Below are positions 1-8,597 of a stretch of DNA of 43,592 bases, piece by piece; the stretch's first letter is position 1; each line of letters opens with the position of its first letter. Under the pieces are notes generated by a model, which saw only the letters and a list, made by a program, of their open reading frames with translations, ran no database searches and was not told where the DNA came from. The translations under genes were made by a program, and so were the position numbers. Origin of the DNA: Bartonella rattaustraliani AUST/NH4 (GTDB lineage Bacteria; Pseudomonadota; Alphaproteobacteria; Rhizobiales; Rhizobiaceae); NCBI RefSeq assembly GCF_000312565.1, contig NZ_CALW02000063.1, positions 1 to 43,592 of the forward strand. The letters run 5' to 3'.

Positions 1-708
1 GTTTCAACTATGCCTAGTCATGATATCAAGAGAATGTTTGAGAATTTAACGCTCTCGAATTTGAGATGAGTAATTTCAGTGTCACTTATGCGCGATATAA
101 GAGATACTTAAAATTATACTTCTAAAGTAGATAACCTCAATTTTGGGAATATCTATCAAAAGCCGCTTCTCTTTTAGCTAGCAAAATTAACTGCTCCAAT
201 TTTGGAGGCGTTGTTTAGAGCTATAACGATTTTTAACGTTTGTTAAGATATGATTTAAACACATGCAATATGTTGATTGGATAATTCAAACGATTGCGTC
301 TAATAGTAACTATCGATTTTATAATCAAAACGTATTATGAATTGTTATGAATGATTACTGCTTTTGAATGCTCACATGCGTTATAAGATTTGTGTCATGA
401 TTTGCTTTTTATGGTCTATTCATACATAGCAATCTTATATAAAAAATGGTCAATTGAATCACGTATAAAAGTGTGGATTCTTAAGTGGATTCATATAAAA
501 TAATTGCATACAAACTATTGACTTTATTGTGTTTTTTGATATTATGCCGAAATAGAGATAGAAGGAGCATTTTGTTGATCATGATACCCGTCATTATTGA
601 GCGCAAAATAAGCACCATGAATTTTCACATTGCTTCCAGGAGAGCTTAAAGATTATAAAAACACTTGAATGATCTCATATTTTCCCGCTTATCCAATAGG
701 AGAACATA
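1..708. other. Intergenic region without a gene
   Basis: No open frame of convincing length or composition is present on either strand. The stretch is AT-rich. It holds a small inverted repeat at 194-207 (CTCCAA-TT-TTGGAG) and, near its right end, the promoter and leader of the amino acid importer. Nothing else is recognisable. Confidence 0.6.
518..545 (+). promoter_or_regulatory. Sigma70-type promoter of the amino acid importer
   Basis: TTGACT (518-523) and TATTAT (540-545) are separated by 16 bases, close to the sigma70 consensus. Transcription would begin near 552, leaving a leader of about 155 bases before the first binding-protein gene at 709. Most of that leader is repeated before the second binding-protein gene, but the promoter hexamers themselves are not obviously repeated there. 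The call comes from pattern only. Confidence 0.55.
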
Positions 709-1482
709 ATGAAATTATTAACAGTCGCTCTCATAACGGGTGCAACGCTCTTTTTTCAGTCAGCCAATGCGCAAACGCTGAAAATTGCGAGTGATGCTTC
801 TTACCCTCCTTTTAGTTACATTGACTCAAATAACGAACTTCAGGGTTTTGATATTGATATATCCCATGCACTTTGTAAAAAAATGAATGTCACGTGTACA
901 ATTATGACTCAAGATTTTGAGGGAATGATTCCCGGCCTTCTTGCAAAAAAATACGATGCTATTATTTCTTCCCTTGCACCTACACAAGAACGCTTACAAA
1001 AAATTGATTTCACTGATCCCTATTATCATACAGAATTAGCTCTTATTGTTACGAAGGATTCAGGAATTAAAGAAATGATCGCACAAGCTTTTAAAGGGAG
1101 GAATCTTGGTGTGCAATCAAATACAACACAGGCTGCCTATGCAGAAGATCATTATGCTTCTGAAGGGGTAAATGTCAAACTCTATCCGACAATAATAGAA
1201 GTGAATCGTGATCTTTTAAGCCATCGGCTTGATATGATGATCTGTGATAAAATTCAAGCGCTCAATTGGCTTGAAAAGGAAGGAAAAGATTGTTGCAAGC
1301 TTTTAGGAACTCTTGAAAAAACAAAATCTCCTATTGCAATTGCTCTACGCAAAAATAACAATGACCTTAAAAATAAGTTCAATAAAGCCATAAAGGAAAT
1401 CCATATGGACGGGACCTACGATAAAATTATGAAAAAATATTTTACATTCGATATTCATGAAAGATCATATGTACAAAATTAA
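709..1482 (+). CDS. Polar amino acid ABC transporter, periplasmic binding protein (copy 1)
   Basis: This is a periplasmic solute-binding protein of the HisJ/ArgT (lysine-arginine-ornithine/histidine) family. It delivers a polar amino acid to the permease pair encoded downstream. Residues 1-21 form a signal peptide ending in ANA. The mature protein starts QTLKIAS and carries the family signatures YPPFSY, GFDIDIS, SSLAPTQER and DFTDPYY. The CKKMNVTC pair fits the disulfide seen in HisJ/LAO proteins. Ser and Arg of the SLAPTQER loop and the Asp of ICDK, which correspond to ligand contacts in the family, are present. The start is an ATG with AGGAG 8 bases upstream. The protein is about 86% identical (hand count) to the product of 2080-2832 and ends in a short extra tail, HERSYVQN. 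The substrate cannot be fixed from sequence; a basic amino acid or histidine is likely. Confidence 0.9.
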   Translation: MKLLTVALITGATLFFQSANAQTLKIASDASYPPFSYIDSNNELQGFDIDISHALCKKMNVTCTIMTQDFEGMIPGLLAKKYDAIISSLAPTQERLQKIDFTDPYYHTELALIVTKDSGIKEMIAQAFKGRNLGVQSNTTQAAYAEDHYASEGVNVKLYPTIIEVNRDLLSHRLDMMICDKIQALNWLEKEGKDCCKLLGTLEKTKSPIAIALRKNNNDLKNKFNKAIKEIHMDGTYDKIMKKYFTFDIHERSYVQN

Positions 1483-1500
1483 AGAGGCTCTTTATTTTTA
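1480..1500 (+). terminator. Weak intrinsic terminator after binding-protein copy 1
   Basis: TAAAGA-GGC-TCTTTA forms a short perfect stem, starting on the stop codon and followed by TTTTTA and more Ts. It could cause partial termination, so that copy 1 is made in excess of the permeases, a common pattern for binding-protein genes. The stem is only six base pairs and AT-rich, so strength is doubtful. Confidence 0.4.
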
Positions 1501-2079
1501 ATTTTTAGAAAATCATTATCTGAACTCTTTCGTGAGGAACGTAAGAATGTCCGATATTTAATATTTTTATCATTTTTTGTGAGAAACAAACCTCTTTTCA
1601 CAAGAATGTCTTTTCTCTTTGAGATAATTTGTCTGTTTGCGTATTTTTCAACATCTCATTTTTATGACGGTTATACCTGTGATCTATCAGTATCAAATTC
1701 TTGAAAAGCAATAATTGGAAACCTAACAAAAAATATTTTCCCTAACAACAAAAATATTTTCTTTGTATCTTCCTAAAGTCTCAATTTTTTTATGCTTAAA
1801 TGCGTGGTCTTTTTTCAAAGGTTATCTTTGAAGAAAATAGTGAAAATGAATGATCCTGTGGTAAAAGATTCACTCATATAGCTAATGCGACAGTTCTTTT
1901 GTCTCTCACCTTATTATACATATCGTTCATAAAAACAGATATTTTTTGATCATAATATCCACTATCATTGAGCGCGAAATAAGCACCATGAATTTTCACA
2001 TTGCTCCTAGGAGAGCTTACAGATTATAAAAACACTTGAATGATCTCATATTTTCCCGCTTATCCAATAGGAGAACATA
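1483..2079. other. Spacer between the two binding-protein genes
   Basis: There is no gene here. The first 65 bases or so (to about 1545) resemble the segment between copy 2 and the first permease gene, including a relic of that gene's ribosome binding site and start (GTGAGGAACGTAAGAATG, compared with ATGAGGAGCATAAGAATG at 2896-2913). The last 140 bases repeat the leader of copy 1. The middle, about 1550-1935, shows nothing recognisable. Confidence 0.6.
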
Positions 2080-2913
2080 ATGAAATTATTAACAGTCGCT
2101 CTCATAACAAGTGCAACACTCTTTTTTCAGTCAGCCAATGCGCAAACGCTGAAAATTGCGAGTGAAGGATCTTATCCTCCATTTAGTTACATTGATTCAA
2201 ATAATGAACTCCAAGGCTTTGATATTGATATATCTTATGCACTTTGTAAAAAAATGAATGTTACGTGTACGATCATCACTCAAGATTTGGAGGGAATGAT
2301 TCCTGGTCTTCTTGCAAAAAAATACGATGCAATCATTGCCTCACTGGCTCCAACACAAGAGCGCTTGCAAAAAATCGATTTCACAAATCCCTACTATAAT
2401 ACAGCACTCGCTGTGATTGTTAGCAAAAATTCAGAAATTAAAGAAATCTCTACGGAATCCTTTAAAGGTAAAAATCTTGGCGTGCAATCAAACACAACAC
2501 AAGCAGCCTATGCAGAAGACCATTACGCCTCTAAAGGGGTGAATATTAAACTTTATCCCACAACCATAGAAGTGAATCGTGATCTTTTAAGCCATCGACT
2601 TGATGCCGTTATTGTCGATAAATTACAAGCACTAAACTGGCTCGAAAAAGAAGGAAAAGATTGTTGTCAACTGCTAGGAGTTCTTGAAAAAACAAAATTT
2701 CCTATTGCAATTGCTCTGCGTCAAAATAATAACACTCTTAAAAATAAGTTCAATGAAGCAATAAAAGAGATTCATAGGGACGGAACTTATGAAAAAATTA
2801 TGAAAAAATATTTTACATTCGATATTTATTAAATATTAATATGTACTAAAATTAAGCACATTTTCCATTTCTAGAACCCTATTATCTAACGCTTTATGAG
2901 GAGCATAAGAATG
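1940..2913 (+). repeat. Tandem duplication unit, right copy
   Basis: This is the partner of 570-1545. It holds the leader, binding-protein gene 2 and the real start of the first permease gene. Divergence is modest in the leader and at roughly one residue in seven in the protein, so the duplication is not recent but both copies have been kept open. Confidence 0.8.
2080..2832 (+). CDS. Polar amino acid ABC transporter, periplasmic binding protein (copy 2)
   Basis: This HisJ/ArgT-family binding protein of 250 residues has the same signal peptide (ends ANA, then QTLKIAS) and the same leader and AGGAG ribosome binding site as copy 1. Ligand-loop motifs YPPFSY, SLAPTQER and the Asp of IVDK are retained. 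Differences from copy 1 cluster in three places: the hinge and lobe II stretch around residues 105-125, the ICDK to IVDK strand, and surface positions near the C-terminus. That pattern fits a shift in ligand preference, but it is only suggestive. Copy 2 lies 78 bases before the first permease gene and is probably the one translated together with the permeases. It has no extra C-terminal tail. Confidence 0.9.
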   Translation: MKLLTVALITSATLFFQSANAQTLKIASEGSYPPFSYIDSNNELQGFDIDISYALCKKMNVTCTIITQDLEGMIPGLLAKKYDAIIASLAPTQERLQKIDFTNPYYNTALAVIVSKNSEIKEISTESFKGKNLGVQSNTTQAAYAEDHYASKGVNIKLYPTTIEVNRDLLSHRLDAVIVDKLQALNWLEKEGKDCCQLLGVLEKTKFPIAIALRQNNNTLKNKFNEAIKEIHRDGTYEKIMKKYFTFDIY

Positions 2914-3633
2914 ATTGAAAATTTAGCATTGCTGTCCTTTAGCAATGGAGGATGGGGAATGGTTATACTTTCTAGTGCCGGGGTAACACTATCATTGGCT
3001 TTGTGCTGTGGGCTTTTAGGACTTCCTTTAGGTCTTCTTACAGCTTTAATGATTCGATCCAATATTAAAGTAGTTAAAACCATAGCAACCCTCTTTTCAT
3101 CCGTGTTCCGTGGATTGCCAGAGCTTTTAACTTTATTTTTAGTTTACTATGGCTTACAAAATATTATTCAAATTGTTCTTGATTATTTTAATATTGAAGT
3201 CGTATTCAGCATTAGCGCTTTTTTGGCCGGAGTCCTTGCACTCAGTATGGTTCTTGCAGCTTTTTCTTGTGAAGTTTGGCTTGGAGCATTTAATATCTTT
3301 GATAAAGGCCAATATGAAGCGGCCAAAACTTTAGGACTTTCACGCTCAACCACATTTTTTCGTGTGATCTTTCCTCAGCTCATTCAAAATGCATTGCCAG
3401 GACTTTCTAATAATTGGCTTACTTTACTTAAAGACACCTCTCTTGTATCAACGATTTCACTTGTAGACCTCATGCGACAAACAAATCTGGCAGTTGCTGC
3501 TACCGATAAACCAATACTGTTTTATCTAGTGACATGCTTCCTCTATTTATTATTTTCATCGTTCTTTTCTGCAATCCTGCGCTCCCTTGAAACATACACG
3601 CAAACAGGATATCGAAAGGTGTTGGACACATGA
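2911..3633 (+). CDS. Polar amino acid ABC transporter permease (HisQ/ArtQ-like)
   Basis: This is an inner-membrane permease subunit of the His/Glu/Gln/Arg/opine family, 240 residues with about five hydrophobic segments. The EAA loop that docks on the ATPase reads EAAKTLGLSRSTTFFRVIFPQ near residues 139-159. A conserved RGLPELLTLFLVYYG stretch lies in the first third. The ATG at 2911 is preferred over the in-frame ATG at 2896 because the sequence between them contains the ribosome binding site (AGGAGC). The stop overlaps the next permease start (ATGA), so the two are translationally coupled. Confidence 0.9.
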   Translation: MIENLALLSFSNGGWGMVILSSAGVTLSLALCCGLLGLPLGLLTALMIRSNIKVVKTIATLFSSVFRGLPELLTLFLVYYGLQNIIQIVLDYFNIEVVFSISAFLAGVLALSMVLAAFSCEVWLGAFNIFDKGQYEAAKTLGLSRSTTFFRVIFPQLIQNALPGLSNNWLTLLKDTSLVSTISLVDLMRQTNLAVAATDKPILFYLVTCFLYLLFSSFFSAILRSLETYTQTGYRKVLDT

Positions 3634-4337
3634 TTCCTGAGTGGCTTCATTTCCTTTTTAACCCTGCTCTTCTCAACCGTTATGGCCCCAAATTTATTGA
3701 GGGCTTTATTGTTACCATTGAACTCGTTTTTCTTTCTTGTTCTCTTGGTTTTATTCTTGGTATGTTTATCGCATGTGCACGTTTGTCAAAGAATAAGTTT
3801 TTACAATATTTTTCGCAGGCTTATGTCTATTTTTTCCGTGGATCGCCATTATTAGCCCAACTTTTTCTGTTTTACTATGGACTTGGTTCAATGAGTGATT
3901 TTTGGCAACAAGTTGGTTTATGGTGGTTTTTTCAAAATGCTTGGCATTGTTGTCTTTTCATTTTTGCACTCAATTCTGCTGCTTATCAATCCGAAATCCT
4001 TAAGGGAAGCTTTCTATCTGTAACAACAGAACAACGTGAAGCATCAAAAGCATTAGGACTGAGCCGCTCTGTAACATTTTTGAGAATTATCCTTCCACAA
4101 GCAATGGTTTTAGCATTACGTCCCTTGGGAAATGAGTCGATTTTAATGATTAAATCCAGTGCCATTGCCTCACTAGTCACTGTTTATGATTTAATGGGGA
4201 TTGCCAAACTTACTTATTCCCGCACATTCGATTTTCAAGTTTATGTTTGGGCTGCTCTTCTCTATCTCTTTATTGTTGAGCTTATTCATCGTTTTATTGT
4301 TTTTATTGAATATCGCCTCACCCGATATTTACGATGA
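3630..4337 (+). CDS. Polar amino acid ABC transporter permease (HisM/ArtM-like)
   Basis: This is the second permease of the importer, 235 residues, paralogous to the preceding one and expected to form a heterodimer with it in the inner membrane. Family marks are FFRGSPLLAQLFLFYYG in the N-terminal half and the EAA loop EASKALGLSRSVTFLRIILPQ near residues 136-156. The gene overlaps the previous stop by 4 bases (ATGA), the usual arrangement for coupled permease pairs. Confidence 0.9.
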   Translation: MIPEWLHFLFNPALLNRYGPKFIEGFIVTIELVFLSCSLGFILGMFIACARLSKNKFLQYFSQAYVYFFRGSPLLAQLFLFYYGLGSMSDFWQQVGLWWFFQNAWHCCLFIFALNSAAYQSEILKGSFLSVTTEQREASKALGLSRSVTFLRIILPQAMVLALRPLGNESILMIKSSAIASLVTVYDLMGIAKLTYSRTFDFQVYVWAALLYLFIVELIHRFIVFIEYRLTRYLR

Positions 4338-4370
4338 AGAAAATAATGATAAAAAACTTTGTCACCTCAA

Positions 4371-5189
4371 ATGTTAAATGAATCAATTAATTTATCCGTG
4401 AAAGAATACAACAAAATGAATTTAGAAAATATTCAATCTGTCCATAGAGTTAAAGACTCCGTGATTTCTATCCGGAATTTGAATAAGTGGTACGGAGATT
4501 TTCAAGTACTCTATGATATTAATGTTGATGTTAAAGCCGGTGAACGCATTGTTGTCTGCGGGCCTTCGGGATCAGGAAAGTCAACCTTAATTCGTTGTAT
4601 TAATCAATTAGAAATAGCGCAAGAAGGTTCGATTTGTGTTCATAATATTGATATTCACGCTGCTCCCCTGCAACAGCAAAAACATGTTTTGCGTAAAATA
4701 GGAATGGTTTTTCAGAATTTTAATTTATTTCCCCATATGAGCGTTATACAAAATTGTATTTTAGCCCCTATGACAGTTCAAGGACTTTCTAAACAACAAG
4801 CAAAAGAACGGGCAATGCGTTATCTTACAGATGTTGGAATCGAAAAACATTCTGAAAAATATCCTTTACAACTCTCCGGTGGACAACAACAACGTGTTGC
4901 AATTGCTCGTGCACTTTGTATGGAACCTGAAGTGATGCTTTTTGATGAGCCAACATCAGCTCTTGATCCAGAAAGTGTCGGAGAAGTCTTAGAAGTTATG
5001 GTTCAATTAGCAAATACAGGCATGACAATGCTTTGTGTGACTCATGAAATGGGGTTTGCACGCGAAGTTTCAGAAAGAATACTCTTTTTAGAAAATGGAA
5101 AAATTCTTGAAGATACAGAATCTGAGGCGTTTTTTACCAATCCTAAATGCCAACGTGCTCGTGAGTTTCTTGCTAAAATTAAACATTAA
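4371..5189 (+). CDS. Polar amino acid ABC transporter ATP-binding protein (HisP/GlnQ-like)
   Basis: This is the cytoplasmic ATPase that powers the importer. It has Walker [10 protein letters not shown] (about residues 64-72), a Q-loop in [10 protein letters not shown], the signature LSGGQQQRV (about 168-176), Walker B VMLFDEP, and the H-loop in [12 protein letters not shown]. The start is uncertain. A TTG at 4359, the ATG at 4371 and an ATG at 4416 are all in frame and none has a strong ribosome binding site; 4416 would give the usual family length of about 257 residues. The stop overlaps the convergent lpxB stop by 3 bases (5187-5189 against 5186-5188), leaving no room for a terminator between the two operons. 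Confidence 0.9.
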   Translation: MLNESINLSVKEYNKMNLENIQSVHRVKDSVISIRNLNKWYGDFQVLYDINVDVKAGERIVVCGPSGSGKSTLIRCINQLEIAQEGSICVHNIDIHAAPLQQQKHVLRKIGMVFQNFNLFPHMSVIQNCILAPMTVQGLSKQQAKERAMRYLTDVGIEKHSEKYPLQLSGGQQQRVAIARALCMEPEVMLFDEPTSALDPESVGEVLEVMVQLANTGMTMLCVTHEMGFAREVSERILFLENGKILEDTESEAFFTNPKCQRAREFLAKIKH

Positions 5190-6412
5190 TCGTCCATATT
5201 ATCGCATTCGCACAATTTTAAATGTCCTAATTTTTCTTTCAATATATTTATAATCGTTTGTGCAGCAACGACTCCCGATGGCATTGTCGTCTTCATTTTT
5301 TGTTTCACCACCTCAAAAGCTTCAAGCTGTGCTTGCCGCAATAAAGGATTATACAAAAGTTGTTCTATTTGTCTTGCCAACATGCCAGGTCGTAAGAATT
5401 CATTAAAATACTCCGGCACAATAGCTTTATCAGAAATAATATTTGGAAGAGCAGCAGTCCATAACGTGATTTTTGGAAAAAGAAAGAATTTAGAAAAAAA
5501 ATCCAGTTTATAGCAAAGAACCATAGGAATCTTTGCGAGTGCTAATTCAAGTGAAACTGTCCCAAGCGCTGCCAGTGCAACATCTGCCTCAGTAAAAGCG
5601 CGCCATTTTTCCTCTTCACCAACAACAATTTCCACCTTGCTTGTCCAGCCTTGTACGAAATCGCGAATTTCATTCTCCAAATGCGGCAAAGTTGGCAAAA
5701 TAATGTGTAAATGAGGTATCTGTTGTGCAAGAATTTTGACTGCTTCTCTAAAAATAGGCATTAAAGAACGAATCTCTGAATTACGAGATCCTGGCAATAT
5801 AACGAGTGTAGGCGATGAGGCATGTTTAAGCGAAAAATCTTTCTTCCCTAATAGGCGCTTTTTTTCTGATTGGACCGTCAAGAGCGGAGGATAAGTTAGA
5901 AGACGATGTCCAACATAGGTAGTAGCAGGACCTCCCAAATCCTTCATAACCTTTTCTTCAAACGGAAAAATTGCTAAAACATGGTCAACAAATTTGTGCA
6001 TAGCTTTAGCCCGTTCTGGACGCCATGCCCAAACGGTTGGTGCAACATATTTAACAATAGGAATAGAAGGTGCTAAAGCTCGCACTTTTTTTGCAACACG
6101 GTGGGTAAAATCAGGACTATCAATAAGTATTAAACAATCGGGCTGTTCTTGCGCAAGAAATTTCGATAAATTGCGAATATGCCTCAACAATGACGGCAGC
6201 TTTTTTAAGACTGCCCCTAAACCTATTAAAGCAATATCATGAGAATCGAAAAAACTTTCTAAACCTAACGCCTTCAAATGTCTCCCACCAACGCCAATTA
6301 AATGGATATTACATCCTGTCTGTTGTGCTAAACAAGAAATCAAATCTGCTCCTAGCAAATCACCTGATTCTTCGCCTGCCACAACTGCAATTTTTAAGAA
6401 ACAATCATTCAT
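5186..6412 (-). CDS. lpxB: Lipid-A-disaccharide synthase
   Basis: LpxB (glycosyltransferase family 19) joins UDP-2,3-diacylglucosamine to lipid X to make the lipid A disaccharide at the inner face of the inner membrane. Family marks are AGEESGDLLGADL near the N-terminus, IDSPDFTHRVAKKVR, YVAPTVWAWRPERAK, the LPGSRNSEI nucleotide loop, and ALGTVSLELALAKIPMV. Length (408 residues) is normal. The ATG at 6412 is chosen over one five codons upstream because AAAGG lies 8 bases before it. The gene start overlaps the lpxI stop by 8 bases, so it is coupled to lpxI as the last gene of the lipid A cluster. Confidence 0.95.
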   Translation of the reverse strand: MNDCFLKIAVVAGEESGDLLGADLISCLAQQTGCNIHLIGVGGRHLKALGLESFFDSHDIALIGLGAVLKKLPSLLRHIRNLSKFLAQEQPDCLILIDSPDFTHRVAKKVRALAPSIPIVKYVAPTVWAWRPERAKAMHKFVDHVLAIFPFEEKVMKDLGGPATTYVGHRLLTYPPLLTVQSEKKRLLGKKDFSLKHASSPTLVILPGSRNSEIRSLMPIFREAVKILAQQIPHLHIILPTLPHLENEIRDFVQGWTSKVEIVVGEEEKWRAFTEADVALAALGTVSLELALAKIPMVLCYKLDFFSKFFLFPKITLWTAALPNIISDKAIVPEYFNEFLRPGMLARQIEQLLYNPLLRQAQLEAFEVVKQKMKTTMPSGVVAAQTIINILKEKLGHLKLCECDNMDD

Positions 6413-7277
6413 GATCAAACCTTTCAAATGTTTCTATAAAGAGAGAATATTTGTTCGCTTTTTCTATTGTTGTTTTCGCCGATAATATCAGACTTTTATT
6501 TGCCTCTACAGCAATGCCAAACAATTTACTTTTTGCAATATTCATGATTGTTACAGGCCCAATTGATGGCAAATCAACACGGTGATCTTGTTGTGGTTTT
6601 GCACATTTAACAAGAACACCCCCTTTAGGTGAAACTTGTCCTCTTTCTCGCATTTCACAAACCCGCCACAGCATATTATCGGTCCCCTCTGCTCCCTCAA
6701 CCGCAACCACCCTTCCATTAATAGCTACCGCTGCTTGCCCAATATCTAATTGACCTAAAAGCTTTGCTGCTTCTGCCGCTAAAAAAATATCTTTTTTTTC
6801 CTTTGGAGTAGCGCGCCGTGACGTAAGATTAAAAGCTTTTGGAGCTAAAAGATCTGGCACTATCTCATGAGCACCAATAACACAAAAACCATGTGCTTCA
6901 ATAATCTTTATAAAAGCTCTCAAAAGTGCATCATCCCCCCCTCTCAGAGCCCCAATGAGCTTAGGTAGAGCTAAAAATGTTGTCCAATCAAATTGCAACT
7001 GCGTAAGCAGGGGCCGTTTTTTCACACCACCTGCCAAAACGATATGAGAAACTCCTGCTGTTTTTAAAACTTTAACAAGTCGAGATAATTCCACCACTGA
7101 TAATTCACAATGCTCATAACGATAAAGCACTGCATCTGCCTCACCACGCAAAAGAACAAGAAAAGGGCTCTGTCCATTCTTCTCAAGTTCTTGAGCAATA
7201 GTGATGGGAAGAACACCATTTCCTGCTATAATAGCAGTACGGTTGGAAAAACAACTTCTGACACGAAAAACAGACAT
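6405..7277 (-). CDS. lpxI: UDP-2,3-diacylglucosamine diphosphatase LpxI
   Basis: LpxI (DUF1009 family) hydrolyses UDP-2,3-diacylglucosamine to lipid X. Alphaproteobacteria use it in place of LpxH. Recognisable stretches are AIIAGNGVLPI at the N-terminus, HIVLAGGVKKRP, GGDDALLRAFIKIIEAHGF, and the C-terminal catalytic-domain sequences VEGAEGTDNML and KGGVLVKCAKPQQDHRVDLP. The protein is 290 residues, the usual length. It sits between lpxA (2-base gap) and lpxB (overlap), as in other Hyphomicrobiales. An AAGGAT ribosome binding site precedes the ATG. Confidence 0.95.
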   Translation of the reverse strand: MSVFRVRSCFSNRTAIIAGNGVLPITIAQELEKNGQSPFLVLLRGEADAVLYRYEHCELSVVELSRLVKVLKTAGVSHIVLAGGVKKRPLLTQLQFDWTTFLALPKLIGALRGGDDALLRAFIKIIEAHGFCVIGAHEIVPDLLAPKAFNLTSRRATPKEKKDIFLAAEAAKLLGQLDIGQAAVAINGRVVAVEGAEGTDNMLWRVCEMRERGQVSPKGGVLVKCAKPQQDHRVDLPSIGPVTIMNIAKSKLFGIAVEANKSLILSAKTTIEKANKYSLFIETFERFDHE

Positions 7278-7279
7278 TT

Positions 7280-8104
7280 TTAATCCTTATGTTCTTTTAT
7301 TCTATCAGCTTCAAACTTTGGTGTACAATAAAAACGTTTTCCCTCTTCCTTAATAAAATTAATGATATCAACCACAGACTGAGAACTGGAATAACAAGAA
7401 GAAACATCATCAACACGCTCTTTAAATGGCTTGCTACGATCAAAAAGCATAGAAACGGCATGGCGTAATGCATGAATATCTGTACGCGCAAACCCTGCGC
7501 GCTTCATACCAATAATATTTAACCCAGCAAGTTTTGCCTGCACACCAACAGCGGTTCCGTAAGGAATCAAATCACCAACTAGTGCAGCAACCCCCCCTAC
7601 AAATGCATGATGTCCAACACGAACAAATTGATGAATGGCAGCACCACCACCAATAATAACATAATCACCAATAGTAACATGACCAGCAATCATTACATTA
7701 TTGGCAAATGTTACATGATTCCCCACATAACAATCATGAGCAATATGCGCATAACAAAAAAATTGGCAGTTATCGCCAACAATCGTCATTCCTACACTCG
7801 AATCGGAACCTCTATGCATGGTCACACCTTCACGAATCGTGCAATTTCTACCAATAGAAAGAGTTGTAGGGCCTCCCTTATGTTTATTATTTTGTGGTTC
7901 TGCTCCCAAAACTGCATGCGAAAATACTTTACTATTGGCTCCTAATGTTGTCCTCCCCATTATTACAACATGACTCATCAAATTGCATTCATCACCAATA
8001 ATAGCCTCTGAACTAATATGACAAAACGGCCCAACTTGTACATTCTCACCAAGCTGTGCTCCTTTCTCTACAAGAGCAGTTGGATGAATTTTTGTACCGG
8101 ACAT
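7280..8104 (-). CDS. lpxA: UDP-N-acetylglucosamine acyltransferase
   Basis: LpxA transfers a 3-hydroxyacyl chain from ACP to UDP-GlcNAc, the first step of lipid A synthesis. The N-terminal two thirds is a left-handed beta helix of hexapeptide repeats (IHPTALVEKGAQLGENVQVG onward). HIAHDCYVGNH contains the catalytic histidine (His123 here, matching His125 of E. coli). The C-terminal helical part follows GMKRAGF. The protein is 274 residues. GGGGATTTAAAA precedes the ATG. The gap to fabZ is 24 bases. Confidence 0.96.
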   Translation of the reverse strand: MSGTKIHPTALVEKGAQLGENVQVGPFCHISSEAIIGDECNLMSHVVIMGRTTLGANSKVFSHAVLGAEPQNNKHKGGPTTLSIGRNCTIREGVTMHRGSDSSVGMTIVGDNCQFFCYAHIAHDCYVGNHVTFANNVMIAGHVTIGDYVIIGGGAAIHQFVRVGHHAFVGGVAALVGDLIPYGTAVGVQAKLAGLNIIGMKRAGFARTDIHALRHAVSMLFDRSKPFKERVDDVSSCYSSSQSVVDIINFIKEEGKRFYCTPKFEADRIKEHKD

Positions 8105-8128
8105 TTTTAAATCCCCAATTAATATAGT

Positions 8129-8596
8129 TTACTCTTCTTCAATAATCATCGCAGCAATTTTCGCTTCAGCGACGCAGACATCGTCTACTTTTGCAACACA
8201 TGAAAAACGCCTCATGTTCGCTCTCTTTTTTAAAAGCTGAACATGAATCTTTAACTGGTCACCAGGCACCACTGGTCTACGAAACTTTGCATTATCAACA
8301 GTTATAAGATAAACTAAATTCGTTTTCTTATTTCCTAATCTTAAAAGTGCAATAGCACCCGCTGTTTGCGCCATAGCTTCTAAAATTAAAACCCCAGGCA
8401 TTACTGGCTTTTCAGGAAAATGTCCCACGAAATGTGGTTCATTAACGGTTACATTTTTAACACCAATCGCTTCTTGCTCATCATCAATTCTCACTATACG
8501 ATCAATCAACAAAAATGGATAACGATGTGGTAATATTGAGAGCAACTTTTCAATGTCCAAAGCCTCTAAATTTTTCATTTCTCCGGTGTTGACCAT
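8129..8596 (-). CDS. fabZ: 3-hydroxyacyl-[acyl-carrier-protein] dehydratase FabZ
   Basis: FabZ dehydrates 3-hydroxyacyl-ACP in fatty acid synthesis and competes with LpxA and LpxD for the same substrate pool, which explains its place between them. Motifs are [13 protein letters not shown], the catalytic His in [16 protein letters not shown] and the catalytic Glu in LEAMAQTAG. The frame is open for another 39 codons upstream, but the ATG at 8596 is chosen because GGAGAAAGG lies just before it and the resulting 155 residues fit the family. It begins one base past the lpxD stop codon. Confidence 0.95.
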   Translation of the reverse strand: MVNTGEMKNLEALDIEKLLSILPHRYPFLLIDRIVRIDDEQEAIGVKNVTVNEPHFVGHFPEKPVMPGVLILEAMAQTAGAIALLRLGNKKTNLVYLITVDNAKFRRPVVPGDQLKIHVQLLKKRANMRRFSCVAKVDDVCVAEAKIAAMIIEEE

Positions 8597-8597
8597 A

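Larger units (their letters stand above)
570..1545 (+). repeat. Tandem duplication unit, left copy
   Basis: About 975 bases, covering the leader (from about 570), binding-protein gene 1 and the start region of a vanished downstream gene, match 1940-2913 in the same order and orientation. The leader match includes the shared runs AGCACCATGAATTTTCACAT and ATCCAATAGGAGAACATAAT. This is a direct gene duplication and not an insertion element. Confidence 0.8.

Noticed and set aside
1550-1935. Remnant of a second permease gene between the two binding-protein genes
   Set aside because: Similarity to the hisQ-like gene is visible only around its ribosome binding site and first codons; beyond that I could not follow an alignment.
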